From: Xanthomonas euvesicatoria pv. euvesicatoria
GTDB taxonomy: Bacteria > Pseudomonadota > Gammaproteobacteria > Xanthomonadales > Xanthomonadaceae
Assembly: GCF_020880415.1 (NCBI RefSeq)
Contig: NZ_JAJIUJ010000113.1
Span: 1-64,000, forward strand
Length of the DNA stretch: 64,000 bases
Direction of reading: 5' to 3'
The notes under the pieces were generated by a model, which saw only the letters and a program-made list of their open reading frames with translations, was not told the DNA's origin and searched no databases. Positions 35,371 to 44,943 of the stretch are shown in pieces; within the stretch, counting starts at the first letter, position 1; every line of letters begins with the position of its first letter. A program made the translations under genes and the position numbers.

Positions 35371-36023
35371 CCACTGCAATTGCCGTGCCCGGCACATCCT
35401 TGCTATCGCCTGGCGATCACACCCTGATTCTGATCGACCATCAATCGCAGATGGCGTTCGCCACGCACACCATCGACATTTCGGCGCTGCGCAACAATGT
35501 GTCCTTGATTGCAAAGGGCGCCAAAGGCTTCAAGGTGCCGGTGATCCTGACCACCGTCGCAGAAAAATCGTTCTCCGGCCCGTTGTTCCCGGAGTTGCCG
35601 GACATCTTTCCGGATGAGCCGGTATTGGATCGCACCAGCATGAACGCCTGGGAAGACCAGGGCGTGATCGATCGCATCAACGCACTCGGCAAGCAGCGTC
35701 TGGTGATCGCCGGTCTGTGGACCAGCGTGTGCATCGTAGGCCCGACACTGTCGGCGATCGACCAAGGGTTCGAGGTGTACGTCATCACCGATGCTTGCGG
35801 CGACGTGAGCGACGAGGCGCACGAACGTGCCGTTATGCGCATGGTGCAGGCCGGCGCTGCGCCCATGACCAGTGTGCAGTACCTGCTGGAATTGCAGCGC
35901 GACTGGGCACGTAGCGACACCTATGCGCTGACCACCGGCATTGCACGCGCGCATGCTGGCGGCTACGGGATCGGCATCCAGTACGCCAAGAGCATGTTCG
36001 GTGCGCAGGAAGGCGGGCATTGA
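35367..36023 (+). CDS. isochorismatase-fold hydrolase, YcaC-like
   Basis: The 218-residue cysteine hydrolase has the catalytic set expected for the family: Asp in LILIDHQSQM, a Lys near GAKGFKVPVILTT, and the nucleophile Cys in AGLWTSVCIVGP. Length and the C-terminal extension match YcaC, an oligomeric hydrolase of unknown physiological substrate. The start overlaps the AraC stop by four bases (ATGA), and its stop overlaps the DoxX start, so it is translationally coupled at both ends. Confidence 0.87.
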   Translation: MTTAIAVPGTSLLSPGDHTLILIDHQSQMAFATHTIDISALRNNVSLIAKGAKGFKVPVILTTVAEKSFSGPLFPELPDIFPDEPVLDRTSMNAWEDQGVIDRINALGKQRLVIAGLWTSVCIVGPTLSAIDQGFEVYVITDACGDVSDEAHERAVMRMVQAGAAPMTSVQYLLELQRDWARSDTYALTTGIARAHAGGYGIGIQYAKSMFGAQEGGH

Positions 36024-36454
36024 ACCTATCGGCACCACGTGGCACCGCCGGACTTTCGTCAGCGTTGCTGATGCTGCGCATCGCCGGCGGCGGCTTCCTG
36101 CTGCCGCATGGGCTGGGCAAGTTGCTGGGCTGGTTCGGTGGACCGGGCCTGACCGGGTTCGCCGCCGAGTTGCAGCAGTTCGGCCTTCCATCCGCTGCAC
36201 CGTTACCGCTGCTGCTGGCCCTGATGCAGACCCTCTCCGGGCTGGCGGTCTTGCTGGGAATGTGGACGCGTGCCAGCGCCGCATTGGCAGCGCTGTTCAT
36301 CGCAACCACCGTGCTGGTTGCCATTCCCAACGGATGGTTCTGGATGCACGGCGGCATGGAGTATCCGCTGATGTGGATGGTCGTCTTGCTGTCACTGGCT
36401 GCAGTCGGTGGTGGCGACTGGTCGCTGGATCGTCTGCGTAGGCGCGCGGCATGA
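36020..36454 (+). CDS. DoxX family membrane protein
   Basis: The 144-residue protein has four membrane segments (LLMLRIAGGGFLLPHGLGKL; PLLLALMQTLSGLAVLLGM; AALAALFIATTVLVAI; LMWMVVLLSLAAVGGGD), typical of DoxX-type quinone-linked or redox-associated proteins. The start is a TTG at 36020 overlapping the previous stop by four bases; no ATG fits at this place. Within the operon it may accept electrons or support a redox step, but no direct role can be read. Confidence 0.82.
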   Translation: MNLSAPRGTAGLSSALLMLRIAGGGFLLPHGLGKLLGWFGGPGLTGFAAELQQFGLPSAAPLPLLLALMQTLSGLAVLLGMWTRASAALAALFIATTVLVAIPNGWFWMHGGMEYPLMWMVVLLSLAAVGGGDWSLDRLRRRAA

Positions 36455-38415
36455 GCCCCACTGCGGGCAATCACGATGCCGGTCGACGCTTGTGGATGCA
36501 GGGCGCCGCAGCCGGTCTTGCGTTGGGTGCATTGCCGGCTGCCTCGTCTGCGTCAGGGAAGTCTCCCATGGTCGATCTCGTCGTTCGCAATGCGCGCATT
36601 ACCACGCTCGATCCGCGCCAGCCCAGTGCCACTGCCATCGCCGTTGCCGATGGACGCATCGTGGCAGTCGGCGACGATGCGCAGATCATGGCCTTGGCGC
36701 AGGGCATGCGCACCATCGATGCGCAGGGGCGGCGGTTGCTGCCCGGCCTCAACGACAGCCACACCCATCTGATCCGTGGTGGTCTGAACTACAACCTGGA
36801 GCTGCGCTGGGATGGCGTGCGCTCGCTGGCCGACGCCATGGCCATGCTGAAGGTGCAGGTCGATCGCACGCCAGCGCCGCAGTGGGTGCGCGTGGTTGGC
36901 GGTTTCACTGCGCATCAGTTCGCTGAAAAGCGCCTGCCCACGCTCGAGGAGATCAACGCCATCGCGCCGGACACGCCGGTGTTTCTGTTGCATCTGTACG
37001 ACCGTGCCTTGCTCAATCGTGCCGCGCTGCGAGCCTGCGGCTACGACAAGACCACGCCGGATCCGCCGGGCGGGCGCATCGAGCGCGACAAGTTGGGCAA
37101 CCCCACGGGGTTGCTGCTGGCCAAGCCCAACGCGTTGATCCTTTACGCAAGTCTGGCCAAAGGCCCGCGTCTGCCGCTGGAATACCAGGCCAATTCCACT
37201 CGCCATTTCATGCGCGAGCTCAACCGGCTCGGGATCACCTCGGTGATCGACGCCGGTGGTGGTTTCCAGAATTATCCGGAGGATTACCAGGTCATCGAAC
37301 AGCTGCACGCAGCCGGCCAACTGAGCGTGCGCATTGCCTATAACCTGTTCACCCAGAACAAGGGCAGGGAGGTCGAGGACTTCCGCGGCTGGACCGACTT
37401 ACTGCCGGTGCGCAAGGGCGATGACCTGCTGCGTCACAACGGCGCCGGCGAGATGCTGGTGTTTTCCGCGGCAGACTTCGAACAATTCAGCGAGCCGCGC
37501 CCAGAGCTGCCGGCGGCGCTGGAGCCCGAGCTGGAGCAGGTGGTGCGGCTATTGGTGGAAAAGCGCTGGCCATTTCGTATCCATGCGACATACGACCAAA
37601 GCATCGCGCGCATTCTCGATGTCTATGAAAAGGTCAACGCCGACATCCCGTTCGACGGCCTGCATTGGTTCATCGACCATGCCGAAACGATTACCCCGCG
37701 CAATATCGACCGCATCCGCGCCTTGAACGGCGGCATCGCCGTGCAGCATCGTATGGCCTACCAGGGCGAGGCGTTCGTGCAGCGCTACGGTGTGCAGGCT
37801 GCAAAACAGACGCCGCCAGTGCGACGCATGCTCGCAGCGGGAATTCCGGTCGGCGCAGGCACCGATGCCACGCGCGTGGCCAGCTACAACCCGTGGGTGG
37901 CGCTGTCGTGGCTGGTCACCGGCCGCACGGTGGGCGGTCTGGCCCTGTATGGCGAGGAGAATCTGCTTGATCGCGAACAAGCGTTGCGCTTGTGGACGCA
38001 GGGCAGCGCCTGGTTTTCCGGCGACGAGACCCGCAAGGGCACCTTGGCGGTAGGGCAGTTGGCCGACTTCATCGTGTTGTCTGACGATTACTTCCGCATC
38101 GACGATGCGGCCATCGCCGACATCACCAGCGTGCTGACCGTGCTGGGCGGGCGTGTTGTGCATGGCGATGGCGACTTTGCTGCGCTCGCTCCCACGCTGC
38201 CGCCTGCCATGCCGGACTGGTCGCCGGTGAATCGGTTCGGCGGCTACCAGGTTGGAGGCGCGGTAAGCGGGCTGTCCGCTGCAACGCACACGCATGCACA
38301 CGGCCACGCGTGTCGTGCCCACGGCGCGCACGCGCACGCCGGGCGACATGCGGTCCCAACCGTTGATCTACGTAGCTTCTGGGGCGCCTTGGGATGCGCG
38401 TGCTTCGCGTTCTGA
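36451..38415 (+). CDS. Tat-exported YtcJ-like amidohydrolase with His-rich tail
   Basis: The 654-residue protein begins with a twin-arginine-like signal (GRRLWMQGAAAGLALGALPA, R12-R13). The amidohydrolase core follows: LVVRNARITTLDPRQPSATA, the metal motif NDSHTHL (H104, H106), ATYDQSIARILDVYE, WFIDHAETITP with a metal His, and GAGTDATRV with the late Asp. This is the YtcJ/amidohydrolase 3 branch, whose members hydrolyse amides or cyclic C-N bonds. Unusually, the last ~60 residues carry a His/Ala tail (THTHAHGHACRAHGAHAHAG) that could bind metal. It overlaps the DoxX stop by four bases. Confidence 0.87.
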   Translation: MSPTAGNHDAGRRLWMQGAAAGLALGALPAASSASGKSPMVDLVVRNARITTLDPRQPSATAIAVADGRIVAVGDDAQIMALAQGMRTIDAQGRRLLPGLNDSHTHLIRGGLNYNLELRWDGVRSLADAMAMLKVQVDRTPAPQWVRVVGGFTAHQFAEKRLPTLEEINAIAPDTPVFLLHLYDRALLNRAALRACGYDKTTPDPPGGRIERDKLGNPTGLLLAKPNALILYASLAKGPRLPLEYQANSTRHFMRELNRLGITSVIDAGGGFQNYPEDYQVIEQLHAAGQLSVRIAYNLFTQNKGREVEDFRGWTDLLPVRKGDDLLRHNGAGEMLVFSAADFEQFSEPRPELPAALEPELEQVVRLLVEKRWPFRIHATYDQSIARILDVYEKVNADIPFDGLHWFIDHAETITPRNIDRIRALNGGIAVQHRMAYQGEAFVQRYGVQAAKQTPPVRRMLAAGIPVGAGTDATRVASYNPWVALSWLVTGRTVGGLALYGEENLLDREQALRLWTQGSAWFSGDETRKGTLAVGQLADFIVLSDDYFRIDDAAIADITSVLTVLGGRVVHGDGDFAALAPTLPPAMPDWSPVNRFGGYQVGGAVSGLSAATHTHAHGHACRAHGAHAHAGRHAVPTVDLRSFWGALGCACFAF

Positions 38416-38509
38416 TGGCGGTATCGCCAGCACATCTGCGTGCCTGTGCGTTGCGCGCGGCACACCTGTGCGTTGTCTGTTTCGTCCCATTGCCTGGAGC
38501 CTTGCCGCG

Positions 38510-40138
38510 ATGACTGTTTCTGCCGCACCTGCCGAAGGTGGTGCCTGGGCGCCGCTGCGTGAGCCGGTCTTCCGTGCCTTGTGGCTGGCGATCCTGGGCA
38601 GCAACGTCGGTACCTGGATCAATGATGTCGCCGCGTCCTGGGTGATGGCCGAACAGACCGGCTCGCCATTGATGGTGGCGGCGGTGCAGTCGGCCACCAC
38701 CTTGCCGGTGGTGCTATTGGCACTGGTTGCCGGCACGCTGGCCGACATCGTCGACCGTCGTCGCTACCTGCTGTTGACCCAGGCCTGGATGCTGCTGGTG
38801 GGCGGTATGCTCGCGTTATTGGCGCATCTGCAGTTGCTGACGCCGTGGGTCTTGGTGGCGCTCACCTTTGCAATGGGCGTGGGCGCAGCAATGGCGATGC
38901 CGGCGCAGGCGGCGATCGTGTCGGAACTGGTGCCGCGCCCGATGCTGGCTTCGGCGGTGGCGCTCAATTCGATCGGCATGAACATCGCGCGATCGATCGG
39001 CCCGGCCGTGGGTGGGCTGATCGTGGCGCAATTCGGCCCGCCATGGGCCTTCCTGCTCAACGGGCTGACCTTTGGCGTGATGCTTTACGTGCTGTGGCGG
39101 TGGCGCCGCGATGTGCGTGCCTCGGCGCTGCCGCCGGAGAGCTTTGGCGCAGGCCTGCGCGCAGGGTTGCGCTACGCCGCGCGCGCCGGTCGCCTGCAGG
39201 CGGTGCTGATCAAGGCTGCCGGTTTTTTCGTGTTCGCCAGCGCGTTGACGGCGCTGCTGCCGCTGGTGGTCCGCCGCGACATGCAGCTGGGCGCTGGCAG
39301 TTACGGCATTTTGCTGGGCTGTATCGGCATGGGCGCAATCAGCGGCGCCTTGCTGTTGCCGCGCCTGCGTGCGCGCTACGACCGCGATCTGCTGGTGTTC
39401 GTTGCCACCCTGGTGTGCGCCGCATCGCTGCTGGGGTTGGCGTTGTCGCGGCTGCTTGGCGTGTTGTGCGTGGTGATGGTGGTGAACGGTCTGGCCTGGA
39501 TCACGGTGCTGTCGTCGTTGCAGATCGCCGCACAGACCGCCGTCCCTGCGTGGGTGCGTGCGCGTGCATTGTCGCTGTACATCGTGGTGTTTTCCGCAGG
39601 CATGGCCAGCGGCTCGCTGTTATGGGGTGCTTTGGCGCAACGCACGTCGATTGCGACAGCACTGCAGCTCGCCGCTGCCGGTGCAGTGATCGCCGCGCTA
39701 TTGGTCAAACGCGCGCGGATTGCAGGAACCGAACAGCTGGACCTCGCCCCCGGCGGACATTGGCCTGCACCTGCGCAAACCGATCGCGTCGAGCACGACC
39801 GCGGCCCGGTGCTGGTCACGGTGGAATACCGTATCGCTGCCGAGGCACGCGTCGCGTTCTTGCAGTTGATGACGCAACTGGGCAACGCGCGCCGCCGCGA
39901 CGGCGCCGTGGTCTGGGGCATTGCCGAAGACGCTGCAACGCCGGGTGTGCAGTTGGAATACTTCATCGTCGCCTCATGGCTGGAGCATCTGCGGCAGCAC
40001 GAACGCGTCACCGGCGACGACCGCCAATTGCAAGAACAGATCCGCGCCCTGCATCACGGCGAGCGCGCGCCGGTGGTGCGCCACTTCGTCGGTGGCGGCG
40101 GTGCTGCGCTGCCGCCGCACGCGCACTCGGATATCTGA
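38510..40138 (+). CDS. MFS exporter with C-terminal ABM-like domain
   Basis: The 542-residue protein starts at 38510 behind CTGGAGCC. About twelve membrane segments cover residues 20-410, with the MFS_3 (DUF894/EntS-like) marks LGSNVGTWINDVAASWVM and LADIVDRRRYLL. The last ~110 residues (VTVEYRIAAEARVAFLQLMTQ, then LEYFIVASWLEHLRQHERVT) form a soluble dimeric alpha-beta barrel-like domain of the antibiotic-biosynthesis-monooxygenase type, as known for some members of this MFS family. It probably exports a product or substrate of the operon's enzymes. A 94-base gap separates it from the amidohydrolase. Confidence 0.87.
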   Translation: MTVSAAPAEGGAWAPLREPVFRALWLAILGSNVGTWINDVAASWVMAEQTGSPLMVAAVQSATTLPVVLLALVAGTLADIVDRRRYLLLTQAWMLLVGGMLALLAHLQLLTPWVLVALTFAMGVGAAMAMPAQAAIVSELVPRPMLASAVALNSIGMNIARSIGPAVGGLIVAQFGPPWAFLLNGLTFGVMLYVLWRWRRDVRASALPPESFGAGLRAGLRYAARAGRLQAVLIKAAGFFVFASALTALLPLVVRRDMQLGAGSYGILLGCIGMGAISGALLLPRLRARYDRDLLVFVATLVCAASLLGLALSRLLGVLCVVMVVNGLAWITVLSSLQIAAQTAVPAWVRARALSLYIVVFSAGMASGSLLWGALAQRTSIATALQLAAAGAVIAALLVKRARIAGTEQLDLAPGGHWPAPAQTDRVEHDRGPVLVTVEYRIAAEARVAFLQLMTQLGNARRRDGAVVWGIAEDAATPGVQLEYFIVASWLEHLRQHERVTGDDRQLQEQIRALHHGERAPVVRHFVGGGGAALPPHAHSDI

Positions 40139-40142
40139 TGCC

Positions 40143-40373
40143 ATGAATTGGAAGTTCATCAGCGGTGTCGCGCTGGGTGTGGCAATCGGCTTCGGCTGCC
40201 GTGTGGCCGGCATTCCATCGCCTGCACCAACGGCCTTCGTCGGCGCGCTGCTGGTGCTGGCAATGACGTGCGGCTATGCACTGGCCGACCGCTTTCTGGC
40301 CCGGCGTGCCGCGAGGAATTTAGAGCATTGCGGCGGACCCAGCGGCCGCGTTGGCCGGCAGGGCGATGCATGA
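40143..40373 (+). CDS. XapX domain membrane protein 1
   Basis: The 76-residue protein has two membrane helices (SGVALGVAIGFGCRVAGI; PTAFVGALLVLAMTCGYALAD). The PSPAPTAFVGALLVLAMTCG stretch is the XapX signature (P-x-P-x-P-x-x-x-G). The function of XapX proteins is unknown; they often occur beside hydrolases and transporters. It starts four bases after the MFS stop. Confidence 0.8.
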   Translation: MNWKFISGVALGVAIGFGCRVAGIPSPAPTAFVGALLVLAMTCGYALADRFLARRAARNLEHCGGPSGRVGRQGDA

Positions 40374-40528
40374 GCCTGGCAGTGCTCGGGGTCCTGCTCG
40401 CATTGGCGATCGGCATCGGCTGCCGGTTGCTTGACTTGCCGTTGCCCGCTCCGCCACGTCTGACCGGTGCATTGCTCGTCGTGGCGATGAGCGTCGGGTT
40501 CCTGCTGGCCGACTGGTTGCTGCGCTGA
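40370..40528 (+). CDS. XapX domain membrane protein 2
   Basis: The 52-residue protein repeats the XapX pattern (GVLLALAIGIGCRLLDL; PAPPRLTGALLVVAMSVGFL) without the C-terminal tail of its neighbour. Its ATG overlaps the first XapX stop by four bases. The two are tandem paralogues, probably a duplication now acting as two subunits. Confidence 0.78.
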   Translation: MSLAVLGVLLALAIGIGCRLLDLPLPAPPRLTGALLVVAMSVGFLLADWLLR

Positions 40529-40780
40529 AGCGCCACGGTGCCGGGAGCATGCGGCGTGTCCTGAGAGCGGCGAGCGCATGATGCCCTCAGTCAACCAAGA
40601 TCTCGACTGAGCCTGAGAAGCGCAGCGAACAGCAACGACTCTCACCGTCAGGCAGACCTGGCCAGTGTGCGAATCGGGATCCATCACTGGCAAGGTGTAG
40701 GTCCGAGCGCAGCGTCGATACCGCCCGACAACAACCTGTCCGGGCGTGAGCGGTGCTTGCGCGATCACTAGCGCCAGATC

Positions 40781-40811
40781 AAAAAAGGCCGGCTCTGTCG
40801 AGCCGGCCTTT
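40781..40811 (-). terminator. rho-independent terminator
   Basis: GGCCGGCTC pairs perfectly with GAGCCGGCC around TGTC. On the minus strand six T follow (A run 40781-40786). It ends the alpha/beta hydrolase transcript and, with TTT on the other side, may also stop the XapX transcript. Confidence 0.9.
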
Positions 40812-40832
40812 CGCCGATCCATCCAACTTCGA

Positions 40833-41816
40833 TCAGGCTTTTGCGAACGCCAGCAGATCCTTGTTGAACTGGTCCGCATGGGTCACGGTCAGGCCGTGCG
40901 GCGCGCCGGCATAGATCTTCAATTCTGCATTCTTGATGATCTTGGCCGACATCTTGCCGGATGCATCGATCGGCACGATCTGATCGTCGTCGCCATGTAC
41001 CACCAGCGCCGGCACATCGATCTTCTTCAGGTCGGGCGTGTAATCGACTTCGGAAAATTCCCTGATGCAGTCGTACTGACCCTTATGCCCACCCAGCATG
41101 CCCTGCAGCCAGAACGCATCGCGCATGCCCTGGGTGACCTTGTGGCCATCGCGGTTGGCGCCGAAGAACGGCGTGGTCAGGTCCTGATAAAACTGCGAAC
41201 GATCCTTGGCCACACCGTCACGAATGCCGTCGAACACGCTCATCGGCAGGCCGCCCGGGTTGGTCGGGCTCTTGACCATCTGCGGCGGCACGGCGCCCAC
41301 CAGCACCACCTTGGCCACGCGCTTGCTGCCATGGCGGCCAACGTAATGCGCCACTTCGCCGCCGCCGGTGGAATGGCCTACCAGGATCGCGTCCTTCAGA
41401 TCCAGCGCCTCGATCACCGCGGCCAGATCGTCGGCATAGGTGTCCATATCGTTGCCGTCCCAGGTCTGCGACGAACGGCCGTGGCTGCGGCGGTCATGCG
41501 CAATCACGCGGAAGCCGTGCTGGCCCATGAACAACATCTGCGCATCCCAGGCATCGGCGCTGAGTGGCCAGCCGTGCGAAAACACGACCGGTTGGCCCTT
41601 GCCCCAGTCCTTGTAGAAAATGTTGGCGCCGTCGGGACGTTTGACGAAATTGGACATCTGCTTGACTCCGTGAGTGGACGAGGAGGTGGATGGCATGCGC
41701 GTGGCCGCGGCAGCGCTGGCGAGATGTGGCAGCGATAACGCTGCCACGGCTGCCGTGCCGGAAATGAGAAAGTGGCGGCGCCCGGCATCGGCCGGATACG
41801 CCTCGAACGGATCCAT
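40833..41816 (-). CDS. Tat-exported alpha/beta hydrolase (non-heme chloroperoxidase-like)
   Basis: The 327-residue protein starts at 41816 behind GCAGGAGTT. It begins with a twin-arginine signal ([19 protein letters not shown] at 13-14) and an Ala-rich cleavage region. The hydrolase core has an oxyanion HGWPLS, nucleophile Ser in GHSTGGGE, Asp in [11 protein letters not shown] and His in APHGLTVTH, as in cofactor-free haloperoxidases/esterases. These family members are normally cytoplasmic, so the added export signal is notable. It is a single-gene transcript between two terminator-like regions. Confidence 0.87.
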   Translation of the reverse strand: MDPFEAYPADAGRRHFLISGTAAVAALSLPHLASAAAATRMPSTSSSTHGVKQMSNFVKRPDGANIFYKDWGKGQPVVFSHGWPLSADAWDAQMLFMGQHGFRVIAHDRRSHGRSSQTWDGNDMDTYADDLAAVIEALDLKDAILVGHSTGGGEVAHYVGRHGSKRVAKVVLVGAVPPQMVKSPTNPGGLPMSVFDGIRDGVAKDRSQFYQDLTTPFFGANRDGHKVTQGMRDAFWLQGMLGGHKGQYDCIREFSEVDYTPDLKKIDVPALVVHGDDDQIVPIDASGKMSAKIIKNAELKIYAGAPHGLTVTHADQFNKDLLAFAKA

Positions 41817-42416
41817 AAGAACTCCTGCAGGCGAGGGCATGCAGCCCGACGGTCGCATGCGCGCGTTGGCGCGTCATGCAAGGCATGCCTACGCAGCGCA
41901 AGGCCACTGCAGGCAAAAGACACACCGGTGCATGCGCCAAGTAGAGCGCGTGGGGCACGAGGCAGATTGCACATGCGTGCGCAGTGCGCGAACTGGCACA
42001 GAATGTGGTCGATTCGAGCGATGCGCAGCCCGTAATGGAAGAAGCGTAAACATGCGCACAGCGCTGGCGACGGGCTCAAGCGGTAGCGTGATGTTTCGCT
42101 CTTCGATCACCTCACCGAGCACCTGTCTGGTGCGATGTGGTCACCGTTGGCGGCATGGATCCCGCCATCGAGCCTACATGGCACATACTTGCGGCGAGCG
42201 GCGAGCGGCGAGGGCACCGCCGCCTCGAGTCAGTCGAGTCTGCTGCAGAGAGCTTGTCCAGCCATCATGGCAGGACACGCTGGGTAAGCTCTCAAGCATC
42301 ACCAACAGCGATGGTGCGCGTTGAAGGCAAGAAAGCGCGACGTCGTCTTCCAGCTGTCCGGGCGATACGAAACAATTGATCGAACGCCGGTGCAACACCC
42401 GAGCCAATGCCGCATC
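41817..42416. other. 600-base intergenic region
   Basis: No gene, RNA gene or clear repeat was found. A short GAGCGGC repetition (about 42195-42210) lies here. The right-hand part should hold the 3' end of the mntH transcript, but no obvious terminator is visible. Confidence 0.4.
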
Positions 42417-43751
42417 TCAATGCAGCGCGGTATCCCACAGCAGCTTCAGATTGAGGCATACGATCACTGCCGCGATCACCCACGCGATGCGTACCAGCCA
42501 CGCTGGCGCTACCAGCGCGCCCATCAACTGCCGGTCCGACACGAAGCGCACCAGCGGAATCACCGCAAACGGCAGCTGCATCGACAACACCACCTGGCTG
42601 AGTACCAACAACCGTGCGGTACCGGCTTCGCCATACAGCCAGGTCACGATGACCACCGGCACGATGGCGATACCACGGGTGAGCAAGCGCCGTATCCACG
42701 GCGGCAGGCGTAATTGCAGGAAACCTTCCATCACGATCTGCCCGGCCAACGTTGCGGTCACGGTGGAGTTGATGCCCGAGGCGAGCAGCGCCACCGCAAA
42801 CAGCGTCGAGGCCAGGCCGACGCCCAGCATCGGCGCCAGCAACGCATGCGCCTGTTCGATCTCCTGCACGTCGGTGCGGCCCTGCGCATGGAACACCGCC
42901 GCAGCCAGGATCAGGATCGAGGCATTGATGAACAACGCGAACATCAACGCCACGGTGCTGTCGGTGACCGCCCAACGCAGCGCCGATTTCCGGCCGACAT
43001 CGGTCCGCGGATACGCGCGCGTCTGCACGATCGAGGAATGCAGATACAGGTTGTGTGGCATCACCGTCGCCCCGATGATGCCGATCGCCAGATACAGCGC
43101 CTGCGGGTCGGTGACCACCTGCGCACGCGGAATGAAACCGCCCAGGACTGCCGCAACCGGCGGTGCGGCCAGCGCGATCTGGATGCCGAAACACACGAAG
43201 ATGATCAGCAGCAGCGCGATCACGAAGGCTTCCAGCGCGCGGAAGCCGCGGTTCATCAGCAGCAACACCAGCACCACATCCACCGCGGTGATGATCGCGC
43301 CCAGGGTGAGCGGAATCCCGAACAACAGCTTCAACGCAATCGCGGTACCGATGACCTCGGCCAGATCGCAGGCGATGATGGCCAGTTCGCAAATGCCCCA
43401 CAGCGCCAGGTTGACGCCACGCGGATAACGCACGCGACAGGCCTGCGCCAGATCCAGCCCGGTCGCGATGCCCAGCCGCGCCGACAAACCTTGCAGCACG
43501 ATCGCCATCAGGTTCGACAACAGGATCACCGACAGCAGCAGGTAGCCGAACTGCGACCCGCCGGCCAGATCGGTGGCCCAGTTGCCCGGGTCCATATAGC
43601 CCACCGACACCATGTAGCCCGGTCCCAGGAAGGCCAGCAGGCGGAACCACCAATGGCCGCCCTTGGGCACGGAGACGCTGGCCTGGTGGTCGCCCAGGCC
43701 GCCGGTGGCGGTGGCTGGCGATGGCGCTGAGGCGGCGGTGTTGGCGGACAT
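42417..43751 (-). CDS. mntH: Nramp-type Mn(II)/divalent metal transporter MntH
   Basis: The 444-residue protein has about eleven membrane segments. Nramp metal-site motifs are present: [14 protein letters not shown] in the first helix (Asp, Asn) and a sixth-helix region [15 protein letters not shown] with the metal-binding M-P-H. It imports Mn2+ (and Fe2+) with protons. It is divergent from mntR with a palindromic operator in between, so expression should fall when manganese is plentiful. Confidence 0.94.
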   Translation of the reverse strand: MSANTAASAPSPATATGGLGDHQASVSVPKGGHWWFRLLAFLGPGYMVSVGYMDPGNWATDLAGGSQFGYLLLSVILLSNLMAIVLQGLSARLGIATGLDLAQACRVRYPRGVNLALWGICELAIIACDLAEVIGTAIALKLLFGIPLTLGAIITAVDVVLVLLLMNRGFRALEAFVIALLLIIFVCFGIQIALAAPPVAAVLGGFIPRAQVVTDPQALYLAIGIIGATVMPHNLYLHSSIVQTRAYPRTDVGRKSALRWAVTDSTVALMFALFINASILILAAAVFHAQGRTDVQEIEQAHALLAPMLGVGLASTLFAVALLASGINSTVTATLAGQIVMEGFLQLRLPPWIRRLLTRGIAIVPVVIVTWLYGEAGTARLLVLSQVVLSMQLPFAVIPLVRFVSDRQLMGALVAPAWLVRIAWVIAAVIVCLNLKLLWDTALH

Positions 43752-43783
43752 GCACTCGGGTCACAACGGGGTCAATGCATGAT

Positions 43784-43797
43784 ATAGCAGTTGCTAT
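43784..43797. promoter_or_regulatory. MntR operator between mntH and mntR
   Basis: ATAGCA-GT-TGCTAT is a perfect 6+6 inverted repeat lying in the divergent promoter region. It is close to the enterobacterial MntR box core (ATAGCA...GGCTAT). It is placed to control both genes. Confidence 0.75.
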
Positions 43798-43850
43798 GCT
43801 GTTGAGCATTGGCAATTTGAATCGTATTGATCTGTCGTGTGCTTCAAACT

Positions 43851-44360
43851 ATGCGCCCGGCATCGACGCCGGCGACGATGACGAGGACGAGGGTGGGCAA
43901 GAGCGAAAAGGTGGAAGCGGCCGCGCCGGTCCTGATCGATGCGCAGGTGCACATGGAGAGCTTCCGTCAGGTACGCGAAGCGCGCCGCGCCGAGCTGGTC
44001 GAAGACTACGTGGAGCTCATCTCCGATCTGCTGGTGGATGGCGGCGAGGCACGTCAGGTCGATATCGCGGCGCGCCTGGGTGTGGCGCAGCCCACCGTAG
44101 CCAAGATGCTCAAGCGGCTGGTGCGCGATGGGTGGGTCGTGCAGCGTCCCTACCGTGGGGTGTTCCTGACCCCGGCCGGCGAGGCGCTGGCCGCCTCCAG
44201 CCGGCAGCGCCACCAGATCGTGGAGCGCTTCCTGCTTGCGCTTGGCATCGACGAAGCCACCGCGCGCCGCGACGCGGAGGGCATCGAACACCACGTCAGC
44301 GAAGCCACGGTTGCCGCGTTCGCCGCGTTCCTGGACCGCCAGGGCGGTGCGGCCACGTGA
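43851..44360 (+). CDS. mntR: manganese-responsive DtxR-family regulator MntR
   Basis: The 169-residue protein has a DtxR/MntR-type winged helix ([41 protein letters not shown]) and a dimerisation/metal domain ([31 protein letters not shown] with metal-ligand Glu and His). It has a ~25-residue N-terminal extension like enterobacterial MntR. The ATG at 43851 is used; a TTG at 43827 is possible. Mn2+-bound MntR represses mntH. Its stop overlaps the tadA start by four bases. Confidence 0.92.
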   Translation: MRPASTPATMTRTRVGKSEKVEAAAPVLIDAQVHMESFRQVREARRAELVEDYVELISDLLVDGGEARQVDIAARLGVAQPTVAKMLKRLVRDGWVVQRPYRGVFLTPAGEALAASSRQRHQIVERFLLALGIDEATARRDAEGIEHHVSEATVAAFAAFLDRQGGAAT

Positions 44361-44872
44361 GTGTGCCCATTGATGCGCCGACCGAAACGCCGCACGCGGC
44401 GATCGATGAGCACTGGATGCGGCATGCCTTGCAATTGGCCGAGCGTGCCGAGCGCGACTATGACGAAATCCCGGTCGGCGCGCTGCTGGTCGATGCGCAA
44501 GGCAACGTGCTTGGCGAAGGCTGGAATTTCAATATCGCCAGCCACGATCCCAGCGCGCATGCCGAAATCGTGGCAATGCGCGAAGCCGGGCGCCGCCTGG
44601 CCAATCACCGCCTGATCGGCTGCACGCTGTACGTCACCCTGGAGCCGTGCGCGATGTGCGCGATGGCGATGATTCATGCGCGGATCGCGCGCGTGGTGTT
44701 CGCCGCCAGCGATCCCAAGACCGGCGCCTGCGGCAGCGTCTTCGACCTGCTTGCCGACCCGCGCCACAATCATCGCGTGCAGGTGTGCGGTGGCGTGCTT
44801 GCGGCCGAGGCGAGCCTGCGGCTGACCAATTACTTCAGGGCCAAGCGCGGCAAGCCACCACTTGCGCCCTGA
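44357..44872 (+). CDS. tadA: tRNA-specific adenosine deaminase TadA
   Basis: The 171-residue protein has the zinc deaminase motifs HAE (in [14 protein letters not shown], catalytic Glu) and PCAMC ([16 protein letters not shown]). The A..D/E-x-PVGA N-terminal strand and a [10 protein letters not shown] loop that contacts the anticodon are also present. It deaminates A34 of tRNA-Arg(ACG) to inosine and is essential in most bacteria. A GTG at 44357 is the start, overlapping mntR by four bases (GTGA), so it is translated from the mntR message. Confidence 0.95.
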   Translation: MSVPIDAPTETPHAAIDEHWMRHALQLAERAERDYDEIPVGALLVDAQGNVLGEGWNFNIASHDPSAHAEIVAMREAGRRLANHRLIGCTLYVTLEPCAMCAMAMIHARIARVVFAASDPKTGACGSVFDLLADPRHNHRVQVCGGVLAAEASLRLTNYFRAKRGKPPLAP

Positions 44873-44943
44873 GCGACGTGGCCGCGGTATGATGCGCGCC
44901 CTCTTCAGCATCCGGCCGGCGACGGCCTCCACAGGACGGCGAC

